Part shown: in pieces, positions 1 through 7,382 of the stretch | How the letters are laid out: each line of letters begins with the position of its first letter | How positions within the stretch are numbered: position 1 is the stretch's first letter | Assembly: GCF_030070105.1 (NCBI RefSeq) | Contig: NZ_JASJOO010000002.1 | Span: 1,668,190-1,732,189, forward strand | Length of the DNA: 64,000 nucleotides | Direction of reading: 5' to 3' | DNA from: Bermanella sp. WJH001 | Lineage (GTDB): Bacteria; Pseudomonadota; Gammaproteobacteria; Pseudomonadales; Oceanobacteraceae | Notes under the pieces: model-generated | Told to the model about the DNA's origin: nothing | Seen by the model: only the letters and a program-made list of their open reading frames with translations | Databases searched by the model: none | Translations under genes and position numbers: made by a program

Positions 1-144
1 TTAGGGACCAGTCTCAGCTTCAGCATACAAATTCTGGCTGTGGTCCGCTGTGTTATTAAGTCTAATAGCCATGAACCCTTTTCTTAAAGTCGCCCTCATC
101 ACAGTTTTAGAGCAGCCCTCTATCCCCTTCTTCACAAGCTTCAT
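1..144 (-). CDS. Doubtful 47-codon ORF at window edge
   Basis: A 47-codon ORF reads on the minus strand from an ATG at 144 to a TAA at 1-3. The product would be basic at its N-terminus (MKLVKKGIEG...) and has no domain I recognise. A weak AGG lies about 11 bases upstream of the ATG. The stop falls exactly at the window edge, so its downstream context is unseen. It may be a chance ORF. The rest of 145-219 shows nothing beyond leader sequence for the next gene. Confidence 0.18.
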   Translation of the reverse strand: MKLVKKGIEGCSKTVMRATLRKGFMAIRLNNTADHSQNLYAEAETGP

Positions 145-219
145 ATAATTCATACCTAAGCATGAGATTTATGGATAGCCTCAAACCAAATGGAGACTTA
201 TGCCTTTTGTTATCAATGA

Positions 220-924
220 GTGCTTCTCTTGTCATTTCGCTGCCGCTTTACCTTCTTCTTATTGTTATGGGTTTGTGCCCCATCATTTGCTCAAGTTGTA
301 AAACTCTCAAATAACAAAATTTGCCATACGCCTGACAGTCCGTTTTATGAGCGGGTAAAACGCTTTCAGCGGTTTTCGTCTTTACAGGATTGCCTCAATG
401 AAGGCGGCCGACTGCCTCAAATCACACCATCTGGGCATCCAAGCACATCCAATGACCGCCAGTATTCTCGTGATGCCTTTGGACGCGGTTGGTCCGATAG
501 CGATAAAGACTGCCAGAACACTCGCCACGAGGTTTTAATACAGCAATCAACCACCACACCGGTTTTATCGAGTAATGGTTGTAAGGCCGAACACGGCCGT
601 TGGGTGTCGATGTTTACCGGTGAGGTGATCACCAGTGCAAAGCAGCTGGATATTGATCATGTGGTGCCGCTAAAGTGGGCTTGGAGCCATGGTGCAGATC
701 AGTGGACAAATCATAAACGGGAACAATTCGCCAATGACCCTATTAATTTAATTGCCGTTGAAGCGTCATTAAATCGAGCAAAAGGTGCCCAAGGGCCAGA
801 TGAGTGGCTCCCCCCAAAAAATGAATGCCAGTATATTTTGCGTTTTAAAAGGGTGTTGGTTAAGTATTCAATCCACACACCTAATAACATTCAATCGATG
901 GTGAAGCGCTGTTTAGATAAATAA
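220..924 (+). CDS. Secreted HNH endonuclease (DUF1524-like)
   Basis: Predicted exported nuclease of 234 residues that would cut nucleic acid in the periplasm or outside the cell. Residues 1-24 form a signal peptide (hydrophobic FFLLLWVC, cleavage after SFA). The catalytic region carries DIDH at 144-147, then NDPINL at 172-177 and NRAKG at 185-189. This is the D-x-H plus Asn spacing of the HNH/DUF1524 fold also seen at the C-terminus of GmrSD enzymes. Six cysteines in the mature part suit disulfides outside the cytoplasm. Translation must begin at a GTG (220) or TTG (229), because the in-frame ATG at 190 runs into a stop at 217. The gene stands alone and converges on the next gene. The fold call is fairly secure; the substrate is unknown. 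Confidence 0.75.
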   Translation: MLLLSFRCRFTFFLLLWVCAPSFAQVVKLSNNKICHTPDSPFYERVKRFQRFSSLQDCLNEGGRLPQITPSGHPSTSNDRQYSRDAFGRGWSDSDKDCQNTRHEVLIQQSTTTPVLSSNGCKAEHGRWVSMFTGEVITSAKQLDIDHVVPLKWAWSHGADQWTNHKREQFANDPINLIAVEASLNRAKGAQGPDEWLPPKNECQYILRFKRVLVKYSIHTPNNIQSMVKRCLDK

Positions 925-931
925 AAGCGTG

Positions 932-956
932 GGCCTGCCATACCCTATGGCAGGCC
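932..956. terminator. Perfect 11-bp hairpin between convergent genes
   Basis: GGCCTGCCATA, loop CCC and TATGGCAGGCC form a perfect stem between the convergent ends of the nuclease gene (924) and the first paralog (963). No U-tract follows on either strand. It may act as a shared transcription barrier or 3'-end stabiliser rather than a classic intrinsic terminator. Confidence 0.5.
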
Positions 957-962
957 AGCTCA

Positions 963-1715
963 CTAAATTCCATTCGCCGCTAAGCTGTCGCCCACCGAAC
1001 GCAATACCTTAGATATTTTATTTTTAGTGGCGTACACCAAAAAGTAAGCACTTTGGTCGCTGTAGTTTACTACGCTATCTTCCACAAATTCCCATTTAGA
1101 TTTTGCGGATTGAATGGATTTTCCATGGGCTCCATTAGACGATTTCGCCAATACATCCAATCGAGCCTTGAACTGTTTACTGGCCATTTTTGGTTCTAAT
1201 TTACTGGCATCTTGTGGCGACAAAGAAATGGTGCCGTTGTAACTACTAGACACATCAAAAAAACGTGCCGTAATCGCTTGGATTTCTACTTGAGCCAACA
1301 AACCCTGATTGGCGCTTTCTTGCATAGAGGAGTCAGAGCCAATCAGTGCATATAAATCCGATAGGTAACTGCGTGCATCCCGTCTTACCACTGAATCTAC
1401 ATCCCAGTCATATTCAGGGCTATATTCCGCTTTTAGGTTATTGGCAAAAGAAGACCACCTATTTAGCCATTGCCCACCTAACAATGGGTCTTGCTGTTGA
1501 AATTGCTTAAGACTTGCCGTTGCTTGCTCTTTGTATTTATCCAAATCGGTTTGATATTTAGGCGAACCTTGCGATAACGCTTTCATATACATAGCTGACA
1601 TAGCTTGAAAAGCGGCCTGAGCATGATTCAGCAAGGCCGAGTTAGCGTGGGACTGAGTCGCAAATAAGCAGGCTAATACCAACATTAATGCGCTTCTAAC
1701 TATAAACATCATCAT
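963..1715 (-). CDS. Secreted protein of unknown function, tandem paralog A
   Basis: A 250-residue exported protein. Residues 1-24 are a signal peptide (MMMFIVRSALMLVLACL..., cleavage after SHA). The mature part is mostly helical and polar, with no cysteines, no catalytic motif I recognise and no membrane segment. It is clearly homologous along its whole length to the neighbouring upstream gene. The shared blocks are NSALLNHAQAAFQAMSAMY just after the signal, YDWDVD..RRDARSYL in the middle, QAITARFFDVSS, and VVNYSDQSAYFLVYATKNKI near the C-terminus. Each copy has its own roughly 200-bp upstream region, so they may be expressed separately. The start could be any of the three leading Met codons. 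Function unknown; periplasmic location inferred. Confidence 0.75.
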   Translation of the reverse strand: MMMFIVRSALMLVLACLFATQSHANSALLNHAQAAFQAMSAMYMKALSQGSPKYQTDLDKYKEQATASLKQFQQQDPLLGGQWLNRWSSFANNLKAEYSPEYDWDVDSVVRRDARSYLSDLYALIGSDSSMQESANQGLLAQVEIQAITARFFDVSSSYNGTISLSPQDASKLEPKMASKQFKARLDVLAKSSNGAHGKSIQSAKSKWEFVEDSVVNYSDQSAYFLVYATKNKISKVLRSVGDSLAANGI

Positions 1716-1913
1716 CTTCTCTTATTATTTTGTGATTAAGTTTTAAGTGAATAAGCTTTGTTTAGATGGTCAAAAGCCCATGGCATTTGACCTTTTGTGC
1801 ATAATTATCAAGCGTGATCTGCATCATGTTTAATGAGCACATAAAAACTTGAGTACAGATAATGCTCTTTTAAAAATAAATGACAACAAACTGGTTTGCT
1901 CATATGTCATTAT

Positions 1914-2669
1914 TTATAAGTTACTTGCCGCTAATATTGAACCTGCTGACTCAAGCTCTTTGGTAATTTTATTTTTAGTGGCATATACCAAAAAATAAGC
2001 ACTTTGGTCACTGTAATTAACAACATTGTTTTCAACAAACATCCATTTTTGTTTTGCCGCTAGAATACGCTTTGCGGTTGCACTATCGGCTCCCTTTGCC
2101 AATTCATCTAATCGGGTTTTAAAGCGCTCACTCACCACTTTTGGTTGTAAGCGATCAGCATCAGATGGGGCCAATGAGTTTGTACCGTTATAAGTACTGG
2201 AGACATCAAAAAAACGAGCCGTAATGGCTTGCACTTCAACTTGTGCATATAAACTTTGCGGTGCATGACGTTGTAGAGTGTTATCGGTGGCGATTAAGGC
2301 ATATAAATCCGTTAGATAACTGCGCGCATCCCGCCTAATCGCGGCGTCCACATCCCAGTCATATTCTGCACTGTATTCTACTTTTAAGTTGTCCGTTAAC
2401 GCTAACCAACGCCCCATCCATTCACTGCCCAACTGAAGGTTTTGCTGCTGAAACAAGGATAAGCTTTCTAAGGCTTGTGCTTTAAAGCGATCTAAATCCC
2501 CTTGGTATTTCGCAGAACCCGCGGATAATGCTTTCATGTACATAGCTGACATGGCTTGAAATGCCGCTTGAGCATGATTAAGTAGTGCAGAATTGGCGTG
2601 GGATAGGCTGGATAGGCTGCTGGATAAAACGACCAGCAAAATACTTCTTACTACAAACTTCATTTTCAC
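1914..2669 (-). CDS. Secreted protein of unknown function, tandem paralog B
   Basis: A 251-residue exported protein and the upstream member of a tandem duplicate pair. The signal peptide is residues 1-25 (MKMKFVVRSILLVVLSSSL..., cleavage after SHA). Conservation with paralog A is strongest in the first 20 mature residues, the YDWDVD/RRDARSYL block and the C-terminal VVNYSDQSAYFLVYATKNKI block. The middle and extreme C-terminus have drifted. This suggests an old duplication with retained function rather than recent amplification. No domain is recognised. The intergenic stretch between the copies (1716-1913) holds only AT-rich leader sequence with an imperfect GGTCAAA/TTTGACC inverted repeat near 1769-1793. 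Confidence 0.75.
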   Translation of the reverse strand: MKMKFVVRSILLVVLSSSLSSLSHANSALLNHAQAAFQAMSAMYMKALSAGSAKYQGDLDRFKAQALESLSLFQQQNLQLGSEWMGRWLALTDNLKVEYSAEYDWDVDAAIRRDARSYLTDLYALIATDNTLQRHAPQSLYAQVEVQAITARFFDVSSTYNGTNSLAPSDADRLQPKVVSERFKTRLDELAKGADSATAKRILAAKQKWMFVENNVVNYSDQSAYFLVYATKNKITKELESAGSILAASNL

Positions 2670-2806
2670 TCTTATTATTTTTGTGTCTTAGGAGGTAAGT
2701 TTTCAGCTTACTTTTTACCGCGAAGAGTAATACCAATCGTATTACCAGACATGGCACTAAAGAGTGATTTATAGCAATTTTTCTGATAAAACGCTGTTTT
2801 TATAAC

Positions 2807-2852
2807 TAAAAATAAAGCACACACATATGAACAAGTGCGCATATGTGTGTGC
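2807..2852 (-). terminator. Intrinsic terminator of trxC
   Basis: On the minus strand a 13-bp stem (GCACACACATATG with CATATGTGTGTGC, arms 2817-2829 and 2840-2852, loop 10 nt) is followed by TTTATTTTTAG. It lies about 30 bp past the trxC stop. Confidence 0.8.
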
Positions 2853-2884
2853 TGTGCACGTTTATTTAAAACTCCAGTACTCGA

Positions 2885-3310
2885 TTAACGAATCGCAGCG
2901 ACCATCCAGTTCATCAACTGGGACTCAGGCAATGCGCCCGCCAATTCTTTTACAACCGCACCTTGTTTAAATACCTTTAATGACGGAATACTGCGAATGC
3001 CATATTGAGCAGCCAGTTGCTGTTCAGATTCGGTATTCACTTTCAGCAAAATAGCCTTACCTGTTAGCGTTTGAGCAATTGAGGTATACGCGGGGGCCAT
3101 GGCTTGGCATGGACCACACCAGCTCGCCCAAAAATCCACCACCACAGGCAATTCGCTTTTAGCTATAAATCGTGAAAATTGGGCCGCGTTAACGTCAATA
3201 GGCTTACTGGGCACCAGCACACCCTGACATTTTCCACATTTGGGAGACTCTTCTAATCTTGAGTCAGGCACTCGATTTAAACCAGAGCAGGCAGGGCAAA
3301 CCAATATCAT
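2885..3310 (-). CDS. trxC: Thioredoxin 2
   Basis: Cytoplasmic thiol-disulfide reductase of the TrxC type, a zinc-containing thioredoxin that reduces disulfides and is linked to oxidative stress in other proteobacteria. The N-terminus carries two CxxC pairs (CPAC and CGKC) that bind zinc, which separates it from TrxA. The thioredoxin fold follows with the active site WASWCGPC (Cys near 64 and 67 from the chosen start) and the cis-proline segment IRSIPSLKVF. The start is taken as the ATG at 3310: a GAGGA sits at correct distance from it but abuts the earlier ATG at 3316. It is followed by a strong terminator, so it is probably a single-gene unit. Regulation, for instance by OxyR, is not visible. 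Confidence 0.93.
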   Translation of the reverse strand: MILVCPACSGLNRVPDSRLEESPKCGKCQGVLVPSKPIDVNAAQFSRFIAKSELPVVVDFWASWCGPCQAMAPAYTSIAQTLTGKAILLKVNTESEQQLAAQYGIRSIPSLKVFKQGAVVKELAGALPESQLMNWMVAAIR

Positions 3311-3392
3311 AAGCATTCCTCATTTTAGCTTTGTCTAATATTGGGTGTATCACTCACTTTTCAAGTCTGACGATTTGTGAATTCAATCCGTG

Positions 3393-3629
3393 TTAACAAA
3401 ATAGCTCGATCTCATCGGAAACCCGATTACGGCTATTCATTTCCGATAACAGCATTTCGTGAAGCTCATGTAATTTTAAATCTGATAGCTGAGGAAGATT
3501 GAGCCCTTCAAACACTCTTTGACTCAGAACATTTTGCTCATAGCAGTATTCATGGACAGGTCCTTCCCCCACTAAAATCTTTACCTTTTTTTCACCAACC
3601 ACTGGTTTTTCACAATATGGACAACGCAT
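3393..3629 (-). CDS. Small zinc-ribbon-like protein of unknown function
   Basis: A protein of about 78 residues. The N-terminus has CPYC (residues 3-6) followed by HEYCY about 20 residues later, a plausible Cys/His metal-binding knuckle. The rest is an acidic amphipathic helix (DLKLHELHEMLLSEMN) and the last residue is Cys. Three ATG codons stand in a row at 3635-3627. AGAGGA is best spaced for the third (3629). It lies about 80 bp upstream of trxC on the same strand and could be co-transcribed with it. No family assigned with confidence. Confidence 0.6.
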   Translation of the reverse strand: MRCPYCEKPVVGEKKVKILVGEGPVHEYCYEQNVLSQRVFEGLNLPQLSDLKLHELHEMLLSEMNSRNRVSDEIELFC

Positions 3630-3795
3630 CATCATTCCTCTGTATAACAGCCTCTATTTTAACTGTTTAAACATAAGGGCGATTCTCATTTGGTAAGTGG
3701 ATCACAGGAATTTGGTTACTATTTGTTAAGCTAAGTAAGCGCGCTCTTGGAGGGCTAATCTGCTATGATTCAATTTTTCTTTTTCTCATAATCAA

Positions 3796-4980
3796 ATGCC
3801 TACAAATCAAGTTATCATCATTGGTGCCGGCGCTGCCGGACTCATGTGTGCCATCAGCGCTGCTGAAAATGGCAAGACTGTTTTAGTCTTGGATCATGCA
3901 AACAAAGCCGGTAAAAAAATCCTAATCAGCGGGGGTGGTCGCTGTAACTTCACCAACATGTATACCGAGCCAAGCAATTATTTAAGTGCTAACCCTCATT
4001 TTTGTAAATCTGCATTAAAGCGCTATACCCAGTGGGACTTCATCGCTGAGGTCGATAAAGCGGGCCTGCCTTGGCATGAAAAAAAATTAGGACAACTTTT
4101 TAGCGACAATAAAAGTGAAGCCATCTTAAATATGTTGCTTGATCGATGCCAACAACTTGGTGTCAGCATCGAGCTTGATACCTCAATACAAACCATTGAA
4201 AAGCAAGATGATGAGTGTTTTGTACTGACCTCTTCTGCGAAACATTACCAATGTCGTTCATTAGTCATAGCCACAGGAGCCATGAGTTTTCCCACCATGG
4301 GCGCCACGGACTTTGGCCATCGTATTGCGCGCCAATTTGGATTAAAGGTGACCAATACCACCCCAGGTTTAGTGCCTTTTACATTTGATGCAAAAGAAAA
4401 AGCTCGATTTGACGGCCTAAGTGGCGTCAGCATCGACACTGAAATCACATGTGGAAAACAAAGCTTCCGTGAGAATATATTGTTTACCCACAAAGGTTTG
4501 TCGGGCCCTGCTGTTTTACAAATCAGCTCGTATTGGCAACCAGGCAACAATGTCACGGTGCGCTGCTTACCCGATTTAGATTTATACAGTGATTTAAAAC
4601 AACAACAATCAAGCAGCCCAAACAAACATTTAATTAACATTTTAAAGTTGCACTTCCCTGAACGTGTCATTGAAAAATTTTGCGCAGAGCATGATCTGAA
4701 TAAACCTTTGCAACAATACAAACATAACGAGCTTGAACTCATAGCGGACTTATTCCAAAAATGGACATTCATCCCTAGCGGTACAGAAGGTTATAAAAAA
4801 GCCGAAGTAACACTGGGTGGCGTTGATACAGATGAGATCAGCTCAAAAACCTTTGAAGCCAAAAAAGTAAAAGGTTTGTTTTTCATTGGTGAAGTATTAG
4901 ATGTCACCGGACATTTAGGCGGATTCAATTTTCAGTGGGCATGGGCAAGCGGCTACTGTTGTGGGCAAGCCGTAATATAA
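3796..4980 (+). CDS. BaiN/YhiN-family FAD flavoprotein (RdsA-like)
   Basis: A 394-residue HI0933-type flavoprotein. The N-terminal dinucleotide-binding motif is GAGAAGL (residues 10-16). It is followed by the family signature GGGRCNFTN near residue 50 and the C-terminal GEVLDVTGHLGGFNFQWAW block that closes over FAD. Many databases call this family an oxidoreductase of unknown substrate. Recent work on the E. coli member YhiN links it to dihydrouridine formation in 23S rRNA (RdsA). I recall this from the literature and cannot verify it here. The length is normal for the family. It stands alone on the plus strand, in a different orientation from its neighbours. Confidence 0.85.
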   Translation: MPTNQVIIIGAGAAGLMCAISAAENGKTVLVLDHANKAGKKILISGGGRCNFTNMYTEPSNYLSANPHFCKSALKRYTQWDFIAEVDKAGLPWHEKKLGQLFSDNKSEAILNMLLDRCQQLGVSIELDTSIQTIEKQDDECFVLTSSAKHYQCRSLVIATGAMSFPTMGATDFGHRIARQFGLKVTNTTPGLVPFTFDAKEKARFDGLSGVSIDTEITCGKQSFRENILFTHKGLSGPAVLQISSYWQPGNNVTVRCLPDLDLYSDLKQQQSSSPNKHLINILKLHFPERVIEKFCAEHDLNKPLQQYKHNELELIADLFQKWTFIPSGTEGYKKAEVTLGGVDTDEISSKTFEAKKVKGLFFIGEVLDVTGHLGGFNFQWAWASGYCCGQAVI

Positions 4981-5000
4981 AAAATCCACAGCCATAAAAA

Positions 5001-5020
5001 AACCCAGCAAAGGCTGGGTT
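5001..5020 (-). terminator. Hairpin with U-tract on the minus strand
   Basis: AACCCAGC-AAAG-GCTGGGTT forms an 8-bp stem. A run of A at 4995-5002 becomes a U-tract on the minus strand, so it terminates transcription coming from the small membrane-protein gene at 5244. Two weaker hairpins lie between: GTTAC/GTAAC near 5069-5082 and AAAATGCA/TGCATTTT at 5090-5111. Confidence 0.65.
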
Positions 5021-5118
5021 AGGAAAAGCACGAATCTGTGCAAGTGTGCATCCTACACTTAGAGGGTTGTTACTGGAGTAACTCTGGTAAAAATGCATTT
5101 TCATGCATTTTAAATTCC

Positions 5119-5244
5119 TTACGCTTTATGCTCACCTTCGTGCTTGGCAATATCATTTTTAATAAAACGATAAACTCCGCCGAAAAAAGCGATAGTTAAA
5201 GCAACGATTATAAGCCCTGCGATTACATATTCATCGATATACAT
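5119..5244 (-). CDS. 41-residue single-pass membrane protein
   Basis: A short gene with an ATG at 5244 and a strong Shine-Dalgarno sequence (TTTGAGGTAA, six bases before the ATG). The product begins MYIDEYVIAGLIIVALTIAF, giving one hydrophobic helix at about residues 6-24, then a charged tail ending KHEGEHKA. Size and layout recall CcoQ-type or other small membrane subunits, but no oxidase genes lie nearby and I cannot assign it. The good ribosome site and the clean helix argue that it is real. Confidence 0.6.
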   Translation of the reverse strand: MYIDEYVIAGLIIVALTIAFFGGVYRFIKNDIAKHEGEHKA

Positions 5245-5374
5245 GGCGTTACCTCAAAGAGTGATTAATATTTACACTTTGAGAATAGCAACGGTGGGAA
5301 AGAAAAAATTGACCTGAATCAATGGGGTTGCGTACCGCAGCACACACACAAAGAAAGGGTGATTTAGATCAATG

Positions 5375-5839
5375 TTACGAGACCGATTGCTTAGAGCTGG
5401 CCTCATTTCTAGCGGCCACCATGGCAGCCAATTTAATAATGACCTGATCTTTGAACTTTTCACGAATGTCCGAATTCAACGCCCCCAATAAACGCCTGTC
5501 CACTTTTAGTAAAATACAGACTTCATTGGCAATCACATTAGACGTTCGAGGTGTGTTTTGAATAAATGCAATTTCGCCAAAAAAATCACCTGGGCCCACT
5601 GTGGCCAGGGTGTCCTCTTTGCCGTCCAATACCACCCTTGCAGTGCCACTTAAAAGAATAAAAAATGACGTATCTAGAGTGTTTTGTTCGATAATGTATT
5701 CATTTTCCTGCGCCACATAAAAAGAAGCGTCAGTATCCACCACTTTTTCTTTTTCAAAAGGCGTGAACGCCTTAAAAAATGGCACTTTATTTAGGATCAG
5801 CAATATTCTGCCGCGCCCTAATGTAGTGATCCGTTTCAT
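5375..5839 (-). CDS. Stand-alone cyclic-nucleotide-binding domain protein
   Basis: A single Crp-type cNMP-binding domain of about 154 residues. The phosphate-binding cassette is visible as GPGDFFGEIAFIQNTPRTSNV, close to the canonical FGE(I/L)A...R-T/S pattern, so nucleotide binding is plausible. No helix-turn-helix follows. The C-terminus is a short helix ending in a Ser/Lys-rich tail, so it is not a transcription factor by itself and may act through a partner protein. The start is taken at the ATG at 5839, which has GAGGGACTGGGG just upstream. A GTG at 5869 in the same frame would add ten residues but lacks a good site. It lies upstream of the 41-residue membrane protein on the same strand. 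Confidence 0.75.
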   Translation of the reverse strand: MKRITTLGRGRILLILNKVPFFKAFTPFEKEKVVDTDASFYVAQENEYIIEQNTLDTSFFILLSGTARVVLDGKEDTLATVGPGDFFGEIAFIQNTPRTSNVIANEVCILLKVDRRLLGALNSDIREKFKDQVIIKLAAMVAARNEASSKQSVS

Positions 5840-5979
5840 CCCCAGTCCCTCTAAATCACACAATTTCACTTATTAGTTTTCAGCTTAGCTCACATTCGAG
5901 AAGACGGGCGATTATTGGATTCACTGCTAGACTGATATGCAACAGGACGTTTCTTTCCACCCTCACGACACTTAATATC

Positions 5980-7347
5980 ATGAAGACATTAACGCTACTT
6001 TTAATAGCAGCTTTAGGTATAACCATGGCATTTAATGGATATGCACAGGATGCTGATGAGACCCCACAGCCAGAGCTTAGCCCTGAGCAAACAGCGGCCG
6101 CTAGAATGGATGCCCTTGCGGTACTGATTAAACGCCAACAGTACCCGCAAGCCTATGAGCTAGCCACGCGAATGCTGCCAGAAAAAGAAGGCCTGCCTAA
6201 ATTCGATTTTCAATACGGTATGGCGGCCGTTGAAAGCGGTCATTATGATCAAGCACTGTTTGCATTTGAACGTTTGGTTTTGGGCTTTCCAAACCAAACA
6301 CGCTATCGCTTAGAGCTAGCCCGCACTCACTTTTATTTGCGTAATCTGGTGCGCGCCGAAGTGGAGTTTAACAATGTGCTGAAACAAAACCCGCCAGAAC
6401 CAGTGAAGAAAAATGTGATGATTTTCATGGACCGCATCACCGACTTAAAACGCAGTGTCGAATCTAAATTCATGCTGGTTTTAGATGTGGGCGGTGGTTA
6501 TGACAGCAATATCAATAGTGCTACCAGTGAAAAAGAGCTACCCAAAGAAGAATTAATATTCCCTGTGGATATCGCACTGGATGATGCCAGCCGAGAAACC
6601 GGCAGTGCCTATTGGAGTGCTCTCGCCCACATGGCATACATTAGCCCTTTAACCAAAACCAGTGCATTTGATCTACGTTTGGTGGCATCTAATCGCAGTA
6701 ACTCAGATACCCCTATTTACGATTTAACCACCGCCATGAGCGAATTAGGTTACAGCTTTTACACAGGCCCGGTTAAATGGCGTGGCGCAGGCCGTTATCA
6801 ATTTGTACAGCTTGATGGCGAAGAATTATTAAGCAGCTTATCCGCTCTTGGCCAAGCAAATTGGATTTTAAATAAAGGAGCCACGATTGGCTTTGGCATT
6901 AACTATGGCATGTCATCGTATCCAGAAGATGATGATGGTGACATTACCCAACAGCAATTTAATTTGTCTTACGCCAGCGCCCCCAAAAAAGATAATTGGA
7001 AACTAACCCTAATTTTTGGCACCGACAGTGCCGACGAAAGCAGCAACAATCACAATGGTAAAACTTATCAAGGGTTTACTTACCAAAGCTCATCATTCAC
7101 CAGCCAACGGTCTAACAGTTACTGGTTATTTAGCGTTTTAAGCAGCGAATACGATGAAATTAATAGCGCGCTTTATAGCAAGCTACGTAAAGATCAAAAC
7201 GCCACCTTTGGAATTGGTTGGCGCTATAACTTCAATTCACATTTCAGCTTTAGAAACGATTACAGCTTCACGTACAACGACAGTACATTAGAAGCCAACA
7301 CCTATAAACGCGCTAAAGCCGAAGTGGGCCTGACTTACAGTTTTTAA
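5980..7347 (+). CDS. Slam-like outer membrane protein (TPR plus DUF560 barrel)
   Basis: A 455-residue exported protein. Residues 1-22 form a signal peptide (cleavage after GYA). Residues about 45-150 look like TPR helices (YPQAYELATRM, GHYDQALFAFERLVLGFP, LARTHFYLRNLVRAEVEFNNVL). From about residue 160 to the end there are alternating aromatic beta-strands finishing in AEVGLTYSF, a typical terminal barrel strand with C-terminal Phe. The segment LDVGGGYDSNINSAT is characteristic of Slam/DUF560 barrels. Slam proteins in Neisseria and Acinetobacter move lipoproteins or soluble haemophores across the outer membrane. The next gene starts about 35 bp downstream with a strong ribosome site, so the two form an operon and the neighbour is the obvious candidate client. 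Family call good; role inferred. Confidence 0.78.
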   Translation: MKTLTLLLIAALGITMAFNGYAQDADETPQPELSPEQTAAARMDALAVLIKRQQYPQAYELATRMLPEKEGLPKFDFQYGMAAVESGHYDQALFAFERLVLGFPNQTRYRLELARTHFYLRNLVRAEVEFNNVLKQNPPEPVKKNVMIFMDRITDLKRSVESKFMLVLDVGGGYDSNINSATSEKELPKEELIFPVDIALDDASRETGSAYWSALAHMAYISPLTKTSAFDLRLVASNRSNSDTPIYDLTTAMSELGYSFYTGPVKWRGAGRYQFVQLDGEELLSSLSALGQANWILNKGATIGFGINYGMSSYPEDDDGDITQQQFNLSYASAPKKDNWKLTLIFGTDSADESSNNHNGKTYQGFTYQSSSFTSQRSNSYWLFSVLSSEYDEINSALYSKLRKDQNATFGIGWRYNFNSHFSFRNDYSFTYNDSTLEANTYKRAKAEVGLTYSF

Positions 7348-7382
7348 TCCAAAGTTGATTGCACAACCTTGGGGGAGGCAAT

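Noticed and set aside
4245-4772. 175-codon minus-strand ORF opposite the flavoprotein gene
   Set aside because: It overlaps a well-supported gene, has no ribosome site and its translation lacks any domain.
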